The notes beneath the pieces were generated by a model. The model made no database searches. It was not told the DNA's origin and saw only the letters and a program-made list of their open reading frames with translations. A program made the translations under genes and the position numbers. A stretch of DNA of 64,000 nucleotides, from NCBI GenBank assembly GCA_026874595.1, contig CM049320.1, forward strand, positions 22,887,714-22,951,713. The letters run 5' to 3'. Positions 1 through 10,560 of this stretch are shown piece after piece (position 1 is the first letter of the stretch; each line of letters begins with the position of its first letter). The DNA comes from Sipunculus nudus. Lineage: Eukaryota > Annelida > Sipuncula > Golfingiida > Sipunculidae.

Positions 1-440
1 GTGTGCATCTTTACAGATTCTTCACTTTTGTAACCTTAATAAATGTGTGCATCTTTACAGATTCTTCACTTTTGTAACCTTAATAAATGTGTGCATCTTT
101 ACAGATTCTCCACTTTTGTAACCTTAATAAATGTGTGCATCTTTACAGATTCTTCACTTTTGTAACCTTAATAAATGTGTGCATCTTTACAGATTCTTCA
201 CTTTTGTAACCTTAATAAATGTGTGCATCTTTACAGATTCTTCACTTTTGTAACCTTAATAAATGTGTGCATCTTTACAGATTCTTCACTTTTGTAACCT
301 TAATAAATGTGTGCTTCTTTACAGATTCTTCACTTTTGTAACCTTAATAAATGTGTGCATCTTTACAGATTCTTCACTTTTGTAACCTTAATAAATGTGT
401 GCATCTTTACAGATTCTTCACTTTTGTAACGTTAATAAAG
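1..440. repeat. Minisatellite, 44-bp unit, 10 tandem copies
   Basis: Ten head-to-tail copies of a 44-bp unit beginning GTGTGCATCTTTACAG and ending TTAATAAAT start at 1, 45, 89 and so on to 397. Copies are nearly identical. Single changes are seen in the third copy (CTCC for CTTC), the eighth (GCTTC for GCATC) and the last (AACGTT, then AAAG at its end). The array touches the left edge, so its true length is unknown. The last unit runs straight into the dispersed repeat at 441, and one diverged unit lies at the matching place of the second repeat copy (about 2727-2772). There are no spacers, so it is not a CRISPR array. Confidence 0.97.
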
Positions 441-1660
441 GGTTTTTAGTTTATGATTTTTTTCTTGAATTTGCAATGACTGGCCAACGTTCTGTTGTGG
501 TTGGGTACATATAGAGCAGAATGGTCCTTATGACTGGTTTATTGTAATCAGGCAGTATTCAATTTTCATAGCCAAATCTACTAAAAGATATTATATTATA
601 TTTTATTATATTTTATTATATAACATTAAATTACATTATATTTATATTACATAATATTATATTATTTTACAATACATTTAATATAATATTATTTTGTATA
701 TTATTATATATAATTATATTATATATTATTATATTATATATTATGATATTATAGATAATAATATATTATTAAATTATATTATATTACACTACCTAATATA
801 TTACATTATATTGTATTATATTGCATTACATTATGTATTATATTGTAATATAGCATATACATTTATGTTATATTATACATATTATTATATTATTATACTT
901 TTATATTATATTTTATTATATTGTATTGTATTGTATTGTATTGTATTATATTATATTATATTATATTTAGTTTCATCTTCCTTTTCATTAAACTAATTCC
1001 CCCGACCCCAACCTTCTCCCTTTGTCCCTCTTGATCAGTAATCCTCGTCCATAACAACGGTTCCTGTGAGGATTTGAATTTATCATAGTAGGCAGGTGAC
1101 TGATAGTGACCACGACAACCGTACGGCCAGACACGAATTGTTTGACCCCTATCTCTGCAAGCTAGATAACCGTTTGTAATCTCGGGTCCGAGTTGGCAGA
1201 ACTAAATATACCAGGTGAACTTACACAGCGAGGGAGTTATCAACATTTCCTCCGGGGATATATTCGGACTAATGAATCCCTAAGATCCAACAGCAAGGGA
1301 TTGATATTCTAACCAAACGAAACAAAAAACTGTCTTTTTCTAGTTACGCTGGTTCGAAGGCCTAGAAGAGCCACCTTGTCTAGATGACGTCACCACTGAA
1401 ATGACCACGTGATCATGTTGCAGGTGACCTTTAGCGTTTTAATAGATCTTTTGTTAATAACATAAATATGTAACATAAACATTTACAATATTATAAAAAT
1501 AAAATTATGACTGACAGCTAGGGATACGACAAGGTGATTAAATAATTATCAAAAAGCAAATATAGAAACATACAAGCCAAGTGAGCAGGCAGTCTTTACT
1601 TATCCGAAGGTCAATCATATTTGTCTGGAAAATGCAGTAATACCTTATCCTGCGACACAT
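441..1660. repeat. Dispersed repeat, copy 1 (paralogue of 2720-4030)
   Basis: This stretch follows the minisatellite and matches 2773-3800 in order. The shared blocks are GGGTTTTTAG with a T-rich run, a TATTA-rich block, a CTCTTGATCAGTAATCCTC block, a CACGAATTGTTTGA block, a TTCTAACCAAA block and a final AATAATTATCAAA block. The last block also resembles the R1 repeat at 30110. The stretch 585-966 is almost pure TATTA/TATA. No coding potential was recognised. The minus-strand open frame at 1611-1919 does not resemble a known protein. Confidence 0.75.
585..966. repeat. AT-only low-complexity block
   Basis: About 380 bases are composed nearly entirely of ATTAT/TATAT words. The repeat copy at 2909-3122 has a shorter equivalent. 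The 100-residue Tyr/Ile/Leu open frame here is a by-product of the composition. Confidence 0.9.
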
Positions 1661-2359
1661 ACCTTATCATAATACTCACCTCACGGTTATGCCTTAGTCC
1701 CACTGGGGTTTTGGCCTCTTGCCCGCCGACGAATAAAAAGTTTTGCCATGGGTTGAGTCTGCTTGCGTGAAAAATGTTGAAAACAAAAAAATTGAGCAGT
1801 CCATTATAAATTTGACTTATTATCATTCTGCGAAGTTTAGACTTATATCCTGCGAAAAGTCGGTGACACGTCTGCTTTGGTCGCCGAGATTCTCCGACTA
1901 ATCCCCTGCCCAAACCCATGAATGTTCGCCGAAGTTCTGTGATACTTCGGTAAATGTTTGCATATGCATCGGTGTTATTTGACGAATGTTCTCAAACGGC
2001 TTTTCAGCATCTGCTTATCATCCCAGAACTGGTGGAGATTCATAGCCAAGCATGCATTGCCGAACAATCACAGATGTATTGGGGATGCCTTGTGAGTTGG
2101 TGTCACTTTCTGTTTGGAGGTCGAGTTTGGTCAGTTATTGTGACATGCGCCACAAATATTACAGGAAATAGTTGTCATGAACGTAATTGTATATGCCGTT
2201 GTGCAATAAAAGTCATTTACTTTTGTTTCCTTTATATTGACGATTTATATAATATCATGAGAGACAACGCTTTTTCTATGACTCGAAAGGACATCGATGC
2301 CACATCTGCTTATTATCATAATTTAATTTTACCATCGGCATGACAATATACGGGTTTGA

Positions 2360-2362
<3 letters not shown>
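1661..2362. other. Unassigned stretch
   Basis: No recognisable element. A plus-strand open frame of 129 codons at 1954-2343 begins in low-complexity-free sequence but shows no domain, repeat or family resemblance that I can name. It could be chance or an exon fragment. Confidence 0.3.

Positions 2363-2436
<74 letters not shown>
2363..2436. repeat. (TA)n(TG)n compound microsatellite
   Basis: About 43 bases of TA repeat are followed directly by about 30 bases of TG repeat. Confidence 0.97.
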
Positions 2437-2437
<1 letters not shown>

Positions 2438-2719
2438 TCCCAGTTAGCGCATCCTAGGGATTTGTGTCAGCATACGGCGCTGAAGTTGAATAATAAATGA
2501 TAATAGATTATCCTTCACCTTCCTCTGATATCATTTGTAACGATAAAAGTCAGCGGATAAAAAAATAACATGAATTTGGTCTAAGTACCCCATGATGCTT
2601 ATTGTCACAAATAAGCATAAATGGAGAATTTAGGAACACGCTATTCACCTTAATATCTTGGCCATGTTGCCTACATTATTTAAGGACAATAACCAGTTTA
2701 CAGCGTGTTGCACCTAAAA

Positions 2720-4030
2720 AGCTATAAATGTAACGTGTGAACACCTTTATAGATGCTATACCTTTGTTACGTGATTGAAGGGCTTTTAGTTAATATTTTT
2801 TTTCTTAAATGTGCTCAGGTTTCGATGTTGATCAAGTAAAGATCAGAAAGGGGCTTTGTTTCTTATAACCATGTGATATTAACATTCCATAGCCCAGTCG
2901 CTTTAACGATATGATATGATATTATATTATATTAAATATTACTATATCATATTCTATTTTACTATATTATATTTTATTATGTTTATTATAATATAATATT
3001 ATATAACAACATATTATATTATATTAAATTTTTTATATTATATTTTATTATATTTTATTATATTATATAATATCTTATTATATTATATTATATTTTATCA
3101 AATTAAATTAAATTAAATTAAATCTAGATTTACTCTTGCTAGTAATCAAACTGAGTCCAACGACCCCCAATACCTTCCCCCATCCCTCTTGATTAGAAAT
3201 CCTCATTCATGATAGCATCTCACGTGCAGTTTCAACAGGTGACCAATAGTATATACGACCATACTACGACTCGGCACGAATTGTTTGATCACTATATCTG
3301 CCAGCTTGATATTTTTCTCGGGTTCGAATCGAAGAGAACTAGGGATTTGACATCATCCCCTGACCCTGCCGCCACGGTTCTCTTGTGAAATATTCGAACT
3401 GATAACACACCAAGGTCCAATAACATTGGATTTTACAATACTCTAACCAAATGAGACCAAAACTGTTTTTTTTTTTTCAGTAAAGCTAGTTCGGTGGCCT
3501 AGGAGATTTCCCATGGTCTTAATGACGTGACAATTGAAATGAACACGTGATCTTTAGCCAAAGAGGCTGACAGTGACCTTTTAAGCTTTTTAATTTAGCC
3601 TTTGTTAATACACGCACTGTGCTGTAACATTAGCATGTATGTGAGGGTTTATGTGTGAGTGTGTAGGCATATGTCAATAGTAATGCGGTCCGCTTATCAT
3701 ACCGGGTCATTACAAATGATAACATGACAGCTGCAGGTCCGGTGCGTATCCGATGTTAATGCTGATAAAAATGCAACACACATGGCCTGTGAGCAGGTAG
3801 TCTTAACATATTTGCCACATTCTTTATACAGCTTAATTCGGTCGATCGCTCGATAGACCTTAATGGACGCATGTGAAAAAAGAAACACTTCGGTGTCTTT
3901 ATGCAGCAAAAAGATCTACCTTATTTTTTTACCTCACTGGGAAACCTCATGTGAAGTGCGACGTCATCGCTGGTCGTGATGGCCTCTAAGGTATGATTTG
4001 AACCTTATCCCGCGCAGGTCTACATATGTG
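2720..4030. repeat. Dispersed repeat, copy 2, with R1-like 3' part
   Basis: This is the diverged paralogue of 400-1660. It carries one minisatellite-like unit (about 2727-2772), the T-rich run, an AT-only block (2909-3122), the CACGAATTGTTTGATC block near 3277 and the TCTAACCAAATGAGACC block near 3440. Its end (about 3686-4020) matches the large R1 repeats at 30000-30350 and 46600-46870: CCGCTTATCATAC, GCAGCAAAAGATCTAC-like, ACCTCATGTGAA and CTCAGGTATGATTTG-like words occur in the same order. Confidence 0.75.
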
Positions 4031-4467
4031 AAAGCATCTACAATACGTGCATGTTTTGGTTTTTAGGGGTTATGTGATGAATATGAATTATGATAGTTGG
4101 ACCTTTTTTGTGTATTAATGTTTCAAAGTGTGTCGACTCATGATCCTGTAGATTAATTATGAATGTACGTTCCCATAAAAAAATGTGTCGGTGATCATAT
4201 GAATCATATGTATGTATGGACGTACGTATTATTTATGAGAATATGCATGTATATATGCTTCCATAGAAAAGGCATGTAGATACACGATATATATTTGATT
4301 ACCGAGCACCTGCACTGAGCAATCAGTCATCCCAAATAACCCTGCGTATTCGCACACTTTACTAAAGAACTTGCAGAAAGCGGCCAGAATTGATGGCTTT
4401 ATATGATGTGAGGCATATAATAAATAAATAATGTCCGTTCACTAGAAGCAATGAACCTACATGGCTA

Positions 4468-4470
<3 letters not shown>
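4031..4470. other. No recognisable feature
   Basis: AT-rich sequence. No ORF of note, no clear repeat structure. Confidence 0.4.

Positions 4471-4549
<79 letters not shown>
4471..4549. repeat. (AT)n(AG)n compound microsatellite
   Basis: About 46 bases of AT repeat run directly into about 32 bases of AG repeat. It lies just upstream of a DNA-transposon remnant. Confidence 0.97.
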
Positions 4550-4556
<7 letters not shown>

Positions 4557-4595
4557 AACATTTCAAAGTATTTCGATTCCTGTTTAAAATATAAA

Positions 4596-5586
4596 CAGTG
4601 AAACTCCTACTTGCGGACAACTCAGTAAGGCGGACAAATCACTAATGCGGACACTAAATCTCAGTCCCATCAAATTTGCCTCTATATTAAGTTTAACGTA
4701 AACTTAGTAAAGCGGACAACTCACTATCCCAGACAACGGACAAAATTTCCCGTCCCGCCTCTATATCCAGTACATATTTTGACCCTCTAATGGGGACAGA
4801 CATCTCGAGTTCTATTTTTTGTTCATATATCAGCCGGAAGATGGCGCTCCGAGGTCGTGACCTCGTATGATCTGTTTTGGTCAAAGCGACATACCAAGGA
4901 CAAGCATAATTTAATGAAACATCTTGAATTAAACATGTGAATATACAGTCGAAATTGTTGTTTATTTCTATTAATGTGTAGATATCACAATCTTTACTTA
5001 ATTAAGATTGGCCGGTCAATTAGAAAAAAAAAGCTTTCAAACAGCTTTTCATTTGACAAGACCACCATAAAAGACTTAAGTTTGTGTATTGTGATCGGCG
5101 TATGGCCCGGGGAGCTTAAACTAGTTAGTGACAGTTTGAACTTTGTTATGGTGAATGCGTTGTAAAGACTACCCTTTAACAAATAATCATGCTGTCGGGT
5201 TGCTGTAAATAATCAATCTTTTATATACCTAGTGCAACCATTCATGAACTATGCTTACTTAGAAGAGGAAACCTGGTACGTCGAATTGACACTGCGGCCT
5301 AGATTAGTGTGCGAGGCCTAGCTGATGTAGTTGAAGGAGAGAAAGAAAGTCTTTCCTTTTTTAATAATTATACATTTATAAATTTCAAATGCATATTTAA
5401 GCTATTTTGAAAATGATTTCAATAAAATTTATGTATTTCAAATTAAGCGTAAACATAATCAAAACAGAGGATATCAGTAACATTCAATGAAGAATTGACG
5501 CAATACGCCAAACTCCTCTAAACAGGACAACTCACTAATACGGACAAAATCCTCCAGTCCCTTTAGTGTCCGGCTAAGAGGAGTAT
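4596..5586. mobile_element. Non-autonomous pogo/Tigger-like DNA transposon remnant
   Basis: The left end begins CAGTGAAACTCC and continues with repeated GCGGACAACTCA-type words. The right end, read on the minus strand, gives ACTCCTCTTAGCCGGACA, an inverted match. CAGTGAAAC and GCGGACA words in the termini are characteristic of pogo/Tigger elements of the Tc1/mariner superfamily (family knowledge). The ~1-kb interior has short open frames only and no transposase motif that I recognise, so it is probably a deleted derivative. The extreme right end is altered and merges into TATATAT sequence, so a TA target duplication cannot be verified. Confidence 0.65.
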
Positions 5587-5796
5587 ATATATTTATATAT
5601 GTATATATAATAAAATCTAAATATATTTGTATATTAATATTGTAATCATGGTTATAATATTGCTTTGATAGTTAGATTTTAGGAACCATAAAATCTTATT
5701 GCAGACTTTGTGTTAATGATATTTATTTTTATAATGTTATCATTTACGAAACTAATTGTGAAATTTCTTGTCTTCAAATTTATATTTATATTCTTC
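5587..5796. other. AT-rich stretch, probable 3' part of an intron
   Basis: AT-rich sequence ends in a T-rich run before the AG at 5797-5798. It contains no gene of its own. If the splice acceptor is real, this is intron upstream of the glycosyltransferase exon. Confidence 0.45.
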
Positions 5797-5799
5797 AGG
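5784..5799 (+). promoter_or_regulatory. Probable 3' splice acceptor before the glycosyltransferase exon
   Basis: A pyrimidine-rich run ends in TTCTTCAG|G with AG at 5797-5798. The reading frame of the following ORF stays open from 5799 up to the ATG at 5865. Those extra codons add a short hydrophilic segment with Lys and Arg just before the hydrophobic N-terminus, as expected for a type II signal anchor. The upstream exon was not found. Confidence 0.55.
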
Positions 5800-5864
5800 G
5801 TATAAAAGACACTACGGAAAACACAGAGAAACTCACCTTCCGGAAACAAGCTGGATCAAAATGT

Positions 5865-7196
5865 ATGTTAATGACATGTGGTCTAGTTTTCTGCGTCACC
5901 ATCTACGTGACGTCACTTCCGGTTGCAAAACATGACGCAGGATACAACAGAATCCATTACGTAGTACCCTCAGTGCCAACATGTGACTTTTTCATAGGAA
6001 ATCTCACAGATGAGAGCGCTAAATACCACTTGCTTGCTATGTACGATCCAGGTAATTGCTCTGAAATACCAGATATGTCGAAACCTTTGTTTACCTCTCT
6101 GCCAACATATAAAGAAGAAGAAATGATGTTATCAGGGCACCCTGTCACAGAATTATGGAAACTCTGTTCAGGTAAAAATGTGGTTGGCGCCCCCTATCGC
6201 CTTTGTCAAGGATTACCGCCAGGGTATAGATACCATCCGTTGGCAGTTCAAAAATATGAATATGGAACAAAAAAGAAATTAGCTTTGAGTGAACTGGGGG
6301 AGGTTTGCTACCATAAGAAACTAGCGATCTTTGGACATCCCAACAACTTAGCGCACAAAGGCGGACCACGTAAAGTATTAAATAACCTTATGTCAGGATT
6401 ACGCGCCATTGGCAAAAAATACGTGTTCAACCCACGTGACCTGGAGAGTTTTGATTTTCTGCTTTCACTTGATCCTCATCAGGGGTTTTTCATGTACTAC
6501 ATGGGGGAGAGTTTAGCAAAAAGGTTTTATCTTGGCCCAACTGTGATATATTACCAGTTCCACTTAGAAAGGATAACACAAGCTGTACGGAATTACTCTC
6601 ATATTGTTTCCGCTTCCAAAGCAGCGTTGCAGACAGATCAGTATTTTCCTCATATGCCTTTAGACCCAAACCGCGCTGTTATAATACCAACTGGCATCGA
6701 CGAGACTATATTTTCACCAGAAAACAAAAACTCAACATCGGAAAAGGATTTTTATGCGCTGTCATATGTGAAACATGGCTGCAACGAAATACTTCTGCGA
6801 AATGTAAGAAAAGTGTTAATAGCACATGAAGTTAAAATTATAAATGTCACATACGGTACATATACCGAAGATTATTTCAGAACCAGTCTTGCAAAATCTA
6901 GATTTGCAGTTGTGTGTGACGGCATAGAAACACAAGGTATTGCTATGCAAGAAATTATGGCTATGGATGTACCGTTGTATGTCATGAACCCTAACAGCGT
7001 TCCGTATTTTAGTGAAAGAGTGGGCGTAGTTCTTAAGGATAACGTCAGCGTTGAAGACTCGTTAAGTGAATTTATCAATGACGTCAAATCAAGAACGTTT
7101 GAACCTCGACGCTGGCTGCAAGAAAATCTCAGTTTGGCCACAGCAGCAATTAATACAATGAAAGTACTTTGTGGACTCCCAAATCCCTGGAATTAA
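5865..7196 (+). CDS. Type II membrane GT-B glycosyltransferase (GT4-like), large single exon
   Basis: A 443-codon ORF, far longer than anything around it. Residues 1-20 are hydrophobic and likely a signal anchor. The N-terminal half (about 40-150) has several Cys (40, 65, 101, 114, 148). Residues 152-180 carry the GHPNN...KGGPRKVLNNL glycine-rich segment typical of the start of a GT-B acceptor domain. Residues 246-283 hold an IVSASKAAL helix and an IIPTGIDETIF turn as in GT4 donor domains. Glu355 and Glu363 form an E-X7-E motif (ETQGIAMQE), followed by MAMDVPLYV as in retaining GT4 enzymes. Seven N-glycosylation sequons (Asn 46, 64, 243, 289, 327, 393, 421) fit a Golgi-lumen location. The ATG at 5865 is used, though the frame is open back to the splice acceptor at 5798, so the true start may lie in an earlier exon. 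An ATG at 5861 is in another frame. Donor and acceptor sugars cannot be told. No frameshift is seen. Confidence 0.8.
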   Translation: MLMTCGLVFCVTIYVTSLPVAKHDAGYNRIHYVVPSVPTCDFFIGNLTDESAKYHLLAMYDPGNCSEIPDMSKPLFTSLPTYKEEEMMLSGHPVTELWKLCSGKNVVGAPYRLCQGLPPGYRYHPLAVQKYEYGTKKKLALSELGEVCYHKKLAIFGHPNNLAHKGGPRKVLNNLMSGLRAIGKKYVFNPRDLESFDFLLSLDPHQGFFMYYMGESLAKRFYLGPTVIYYQFHLERITQAVRNYSHIVSASKAALQTDQYFPHMPLDPNRAVIIPTGIDETIFSPENKNSTSEKDFYALSYVKHGCNEILLRNVRKVLIAHEVKIINVTYGTYTEDYFRTSLAKSRFAVVCDGIETQGIAMQEIMAMDVPLYVMNPNSVPYFSERVGVVLKDNVSVEDSLSEFINDVKSRTFEPRRWLQENLSLATAAINTMKVLCGLPNPWN

Positions 7197-7490
7197 AACA
7201 AAATAACGGTATATCAATAATTTTGACATGCGAACCGTGACATTCGGTTTTCATGGTGTGCACGCAAAATGGGAACCCCCATGAGCGGTTTCGAGAAACT
7301 TGGATAAATAATCCGCCAGGATTCAATATATACATATACAGTACCTGTCTAATGCGGACAGTCAAGGGACTAATATATGTTGTCCTTAATAGCCAGGTGA
7401 TCGTATTAGGCATGTTTGCAATTAAATGTCATGGAGAAAACATTCAATCAAAGGTCCGCTGATCGGAATGTTGGCTGTACGGGCTTGGTG
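7197..7490. other. 3' flank of the glycosyltransferase; possible pogo-like end
   Basis: No canonical AATAAA follows closely. An ATTAAA overlaps the stop region (7193-7198). At about 7340-7400, ACAGTACCTGTCTAATGCGG and a TTGTCCTTAATAG stretch echo the GCGGACA-type termini of the element at 4596-5586, and may be a solo end. Confidence 0.3.
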
Positions 7491-8560
7491 GAACCACTCC
7501 GTTGTACCTAGAATCTTCTTATTGACATCCAGGAAGGTCCATGTAATCTATCCTTTGAAACCTGAAATAAGGTCTTTGTTACCCAGATTCTCGTAGCTAT
7601 GGGGCTCGTAAGTAACCCCCCCCCCCCCCCCACCTTCCGAATAATTAAAGATCTGATACAAAATCTCCGGTATCTGAATGACTAATGATCACAATGATTC
7701 GTTGCATACATAATGATTGTTCAGTGTTTCATCTGTTCCTTCAAACTGGTTGCGTCACCTGTATTTTTTTTAAATTCCTACGCATTTTTTTCTTTACTTT
7801 TGAGACATTCAAAGAAGGGGTTGTTTGTTAACAGGGCACAAATCATTACCGTTACGCCTAGAATCTTCTAGCTTGACATCTCGGGAGGTCGACGAAATGT
7901 ATCTAAGGAAACCTGAATTTACCAATATCGTCCAAGGTATGGGGCTCGTAAGTAAACTCAGAATAATTAAAAATTTGATACAAATAAAAAGCTCCAGTAT
8001 CTGGATAACTAACCCATTGTTCGACATGATTCTTCGTATCCATTTTGATCATGGAGTGTTTCCTTAGTTTCTGCGGACAAATACTGCACCTGTATTTTTT
8101 ATGCATTTTTTTACCTTCAAATGAATCAGTCTGGCTGTTAATAGGGCACAAATCGTAACCATGAGTCCTAGACCTATAATCCTCTAACTGTACATCCATG
8201 GAGGTCTCAGGCAAATCTCATAGGAAACCTGAAATTAGGTCATAGTGACCTATATTCTGCAAGATATGTGAACATGATTTGAGTACTTTACAGGACAGAT
8301 TGGCATTACTGTTTAAAGGTTGGACCTAGAAACTTCAAATTTGATTCAGATCCACGGAGGTTTCTGTAAAACTTTCTTGGAAACCTAAAATTATGTCCTA
8401 ATAATGACCTATATTCTGCAAGCTGTGAGAAAAAAACATGATTTTAACACTTTATTTTTTAGTAGCAGGATGCGGAATAAGGTCACTGTACTCTATACCT
8501 AAGGTCTATTGGCAAAATGCATGAGTTCAGAACTCTTGGAGTCATGTTACCCATTGTTTA
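7490..8560 (-). repeat. Degenerate repeat family with GGGGCTCGTAAGTA and AGGTCA words
   Basis: Read on the minus strand, 7594-7622 and 7835-8070 match the plus-strand blocks at 38127-38345 and 51757-51935 (GGGGGTACTTACGAGCCCCAT, a TGTTTCCTATGAG-like block, then AGGTCCAGCAGTTACGATTT-like words). The part at about 8200-8470 consists of related units with GGAAACCTGAAATTAGGTC and CTATATTCTGCAAG. Short open frames here are shadows of the repeat. Confidence 0.65.
8237..8251. promoter_or_regulatory. Palindromic IR3 element AGGTCATAGTGACCT
   Basis: Two perfect AGGTCA half-sites are inverted with a 3-bp spacer, which is the nuclear-receptor (oestrogen-response-element type) layout. It sits in a repetitive block. 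Any regulatory role is inference. Confidence 0.4.
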
Positions 8561-8639
8561 AGGTTCCTTGAATTCAGCGTCATGGCCCATAGCCCACTTG
8601 CTTTTTGTAAACTTTTAATTTAAAGCTCACCGTCGAGGT

Positions 8640-8960
8640 TCGTTTTGCGTCGAGGTTCGTTCCATTTTACCATGTCTGACATTCACATTTCTAAGTAGGC
8701 GCAGGGAATGTCCCAACAAGCTGCTAAATTAATCTAAATCTAACTTAATCATCGCAAGGCCGTTCGCCCAGCACAGAATACGAACTGGTATTATGAACAG
8801 TGTATACCGATTGTGTACACGACCATCGTACGGCCAGACCCGAATTATTTTACCACTATCTCTGCCAGCCTGATAATCGTATGTATAACCCATGGCCCGT
8901 GTTGACAGTACTGTAATTTCAAAGGACAACGGTCAAAGCAGGCCTTATATCGAGCCAATC
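8640..8960. repeat. Dispersed repeat with CGCAGGGAATGTCC core, copy at 8.7 kb
   Basis: The blocks TTCCATTTTACCATGTCTGA, GGCGCAGGGAATGTCCCA, TTAATCTAAATCTAA, TGTACACGACCATCGTACGG and CTCTGCCAGCCTGATAATCG occur in the same order as in the copies at 10380-10560 and 35890-35955. The ACGGCCAGAC(A/C)CGAATT block is shared with 1118-1160. Confidence 0.75.
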
Positions 8961-10180
8961 AAAATGCCTAATGAGTCGTGTTTCAGAGCTACATCCCCCA
9001 GTTAGTCACCCCCCCCCCCCCCCCACACACACAACGATCTTACTGCCATCATATAGTCTAGTAAAAATAAGGTTGAACTGGGAACATAATATAACAGAAA
9101 TGAGACAAATTCTATCTTACATATTTTTAACTGATATTTCATATTTGCATGATATTTTAACTTTCCTGAAAAATTATATTTTATAAAAGTCCGCTATTTT
9201 AAACAAGCAGTAACAGCAAGGGACTTTATAACAAAATCTCTAGCCTCATTTTTAATTTTCCTCTACTTGTGTCTAGAGAACATTCATAAAATAGCTCGTG
9301 TATCTCGTTTGCACGAGAAATGATCGCGTGCGCATTAAAAAAAACTTTCGCTTTCACACGTGATAGTAATCGCGTGGCACAAAATAAAAATATTTTTGTT
9401 TATGAATTTCTCCTCAGATATTGTCACATTTTGATATGTTTTTTTTTTTAATCTAAAGTGCTGACGTGCAGTGCCTTCTTAGATTTTTGTCACATTTTGT
9501 TTATTTTATTTTATTTTTATGAATTGACGTGCAATACATCTGAATCTTTTAAAACCCCCAAAAATATATTTAGATAAAAAATTACTTTAACTTAATGAAA
9601 TGTTTACGTTAGAGTTCAGATTAGAGTTTTAGCCATACATGTATATCTTTCAGTCATTGTGTTTCCTCGATAAGACAATACAGCATGCAGAAGAACATGA
9701 ACTATAGAAGTAGCAAGGGTGATCATCATGAATTCAATTAAACACCTGTAGATGGCGCTTTCGTCAACCATCTGATCCACAGATGTATACCAGATTTGAT
9801 CAATGACTCAATCCATTGAAAAACAGATGCAATTGTTTCAGATAAGTCTTAGGAAAATGCAACTAAATATTACCGACCGTTAATCACCATGTTCGTGTAT
9901 CCGAAAAAAAATAATTTCCCTCGGATGTGTTCTGATAAAGCCGCGCTCCATTATATCTTTATAGTGACCATTAATAGGTTTCCTCTCAATGTAAAGATAG
10001 GCAGTCGTGCATATCACTCCTTCTTGCCTGTAGTTCACATGCTCCTTGTTTGGTGGCGCTGCAATAGCCCTTGGTTCCGGGGGGGGGGGGGAATTTTCAG
10101 GAATTAAAAAAAGGATGAAAATATGGGAAATTTCCCTTTTTGGACAACCCTACGTGGCATAAACAAATTGTTAAACATAG
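8961..10180. other. No recognised gene; AT-rich, homopolymer tracts
   Basis: Contains a C-run near 9009-9023 and a G-run near 10080-10091. Short open frames (for example 9889-10107) end in or cross homopolymers and look like chance. No repeat match was noticed for 9200-10100. Confidence 0.4.
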
Positions 10181-10184
10181 GTGT

Positions 10185-10560
10185 TGCGTGACTAAAGTCG
10201 AGTGGTACCACCTTCTAGTATAATATAGATTTACAAACGGTTGTCTTTTTGGTCAGAATCAAGAAATGCTGCTAGTGTAAAATGTTGAGAGGGAACGCCA
10301 ATGATTTTTTTTAACAAAACAGTACAATATTGTAGACACCTGTGTCTGGAAGCATCCCATGTAGACGGGTCCCATTTGGCCGGGTCTAATATTTACATTT
10401 CAAAGTGGGCGCAGGGAATGTCCCAGCGGGGTGCTTAATTAATCTAAATCTAAATTAATCATTGTTATGCCGTTGGTCTAGCACGTTGGGATATGAAATG
10501 AAACGGTTTTATGAACAGGTGATTGATGGTGTACACGACAACCGTATGGCAAGACCAGTG
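10185..10560. repeat. Dispersed repeat with CGCAGGGAATGTCC core, copy at 10.3 kb
   Basis: It shares with 35740-35955 the blocks GGTACCACCTTCTAGTATAA, ATAGATTTACAAACGGTTG, ATATTGTAGACACCTGTG, GGGCGCAGGGAATGTCCCA and, with 8700-8850, TTAATCTAAATCTAA and GTGTACACGACAACCGTATG. It is the longest of the copies. Confidence 0.75.

Noticed and set aside
1-440. Regular repeats resembling a CRISPR array
   Set aside because: The 44-bp units are directly head to tail with no unique spacers, and the window is eukaryotic; it is a minisatellite.
694-996. 100-residue Tyr/Ile/Leu-rich open frame
   Set aside because: It is the translation of an AT-only block, so openness is due to composition.
1954-2343. 129-codon ORF as a gene
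   Set aside because: No signal peptide, domain or repeat copy supports it; left as unassigned.
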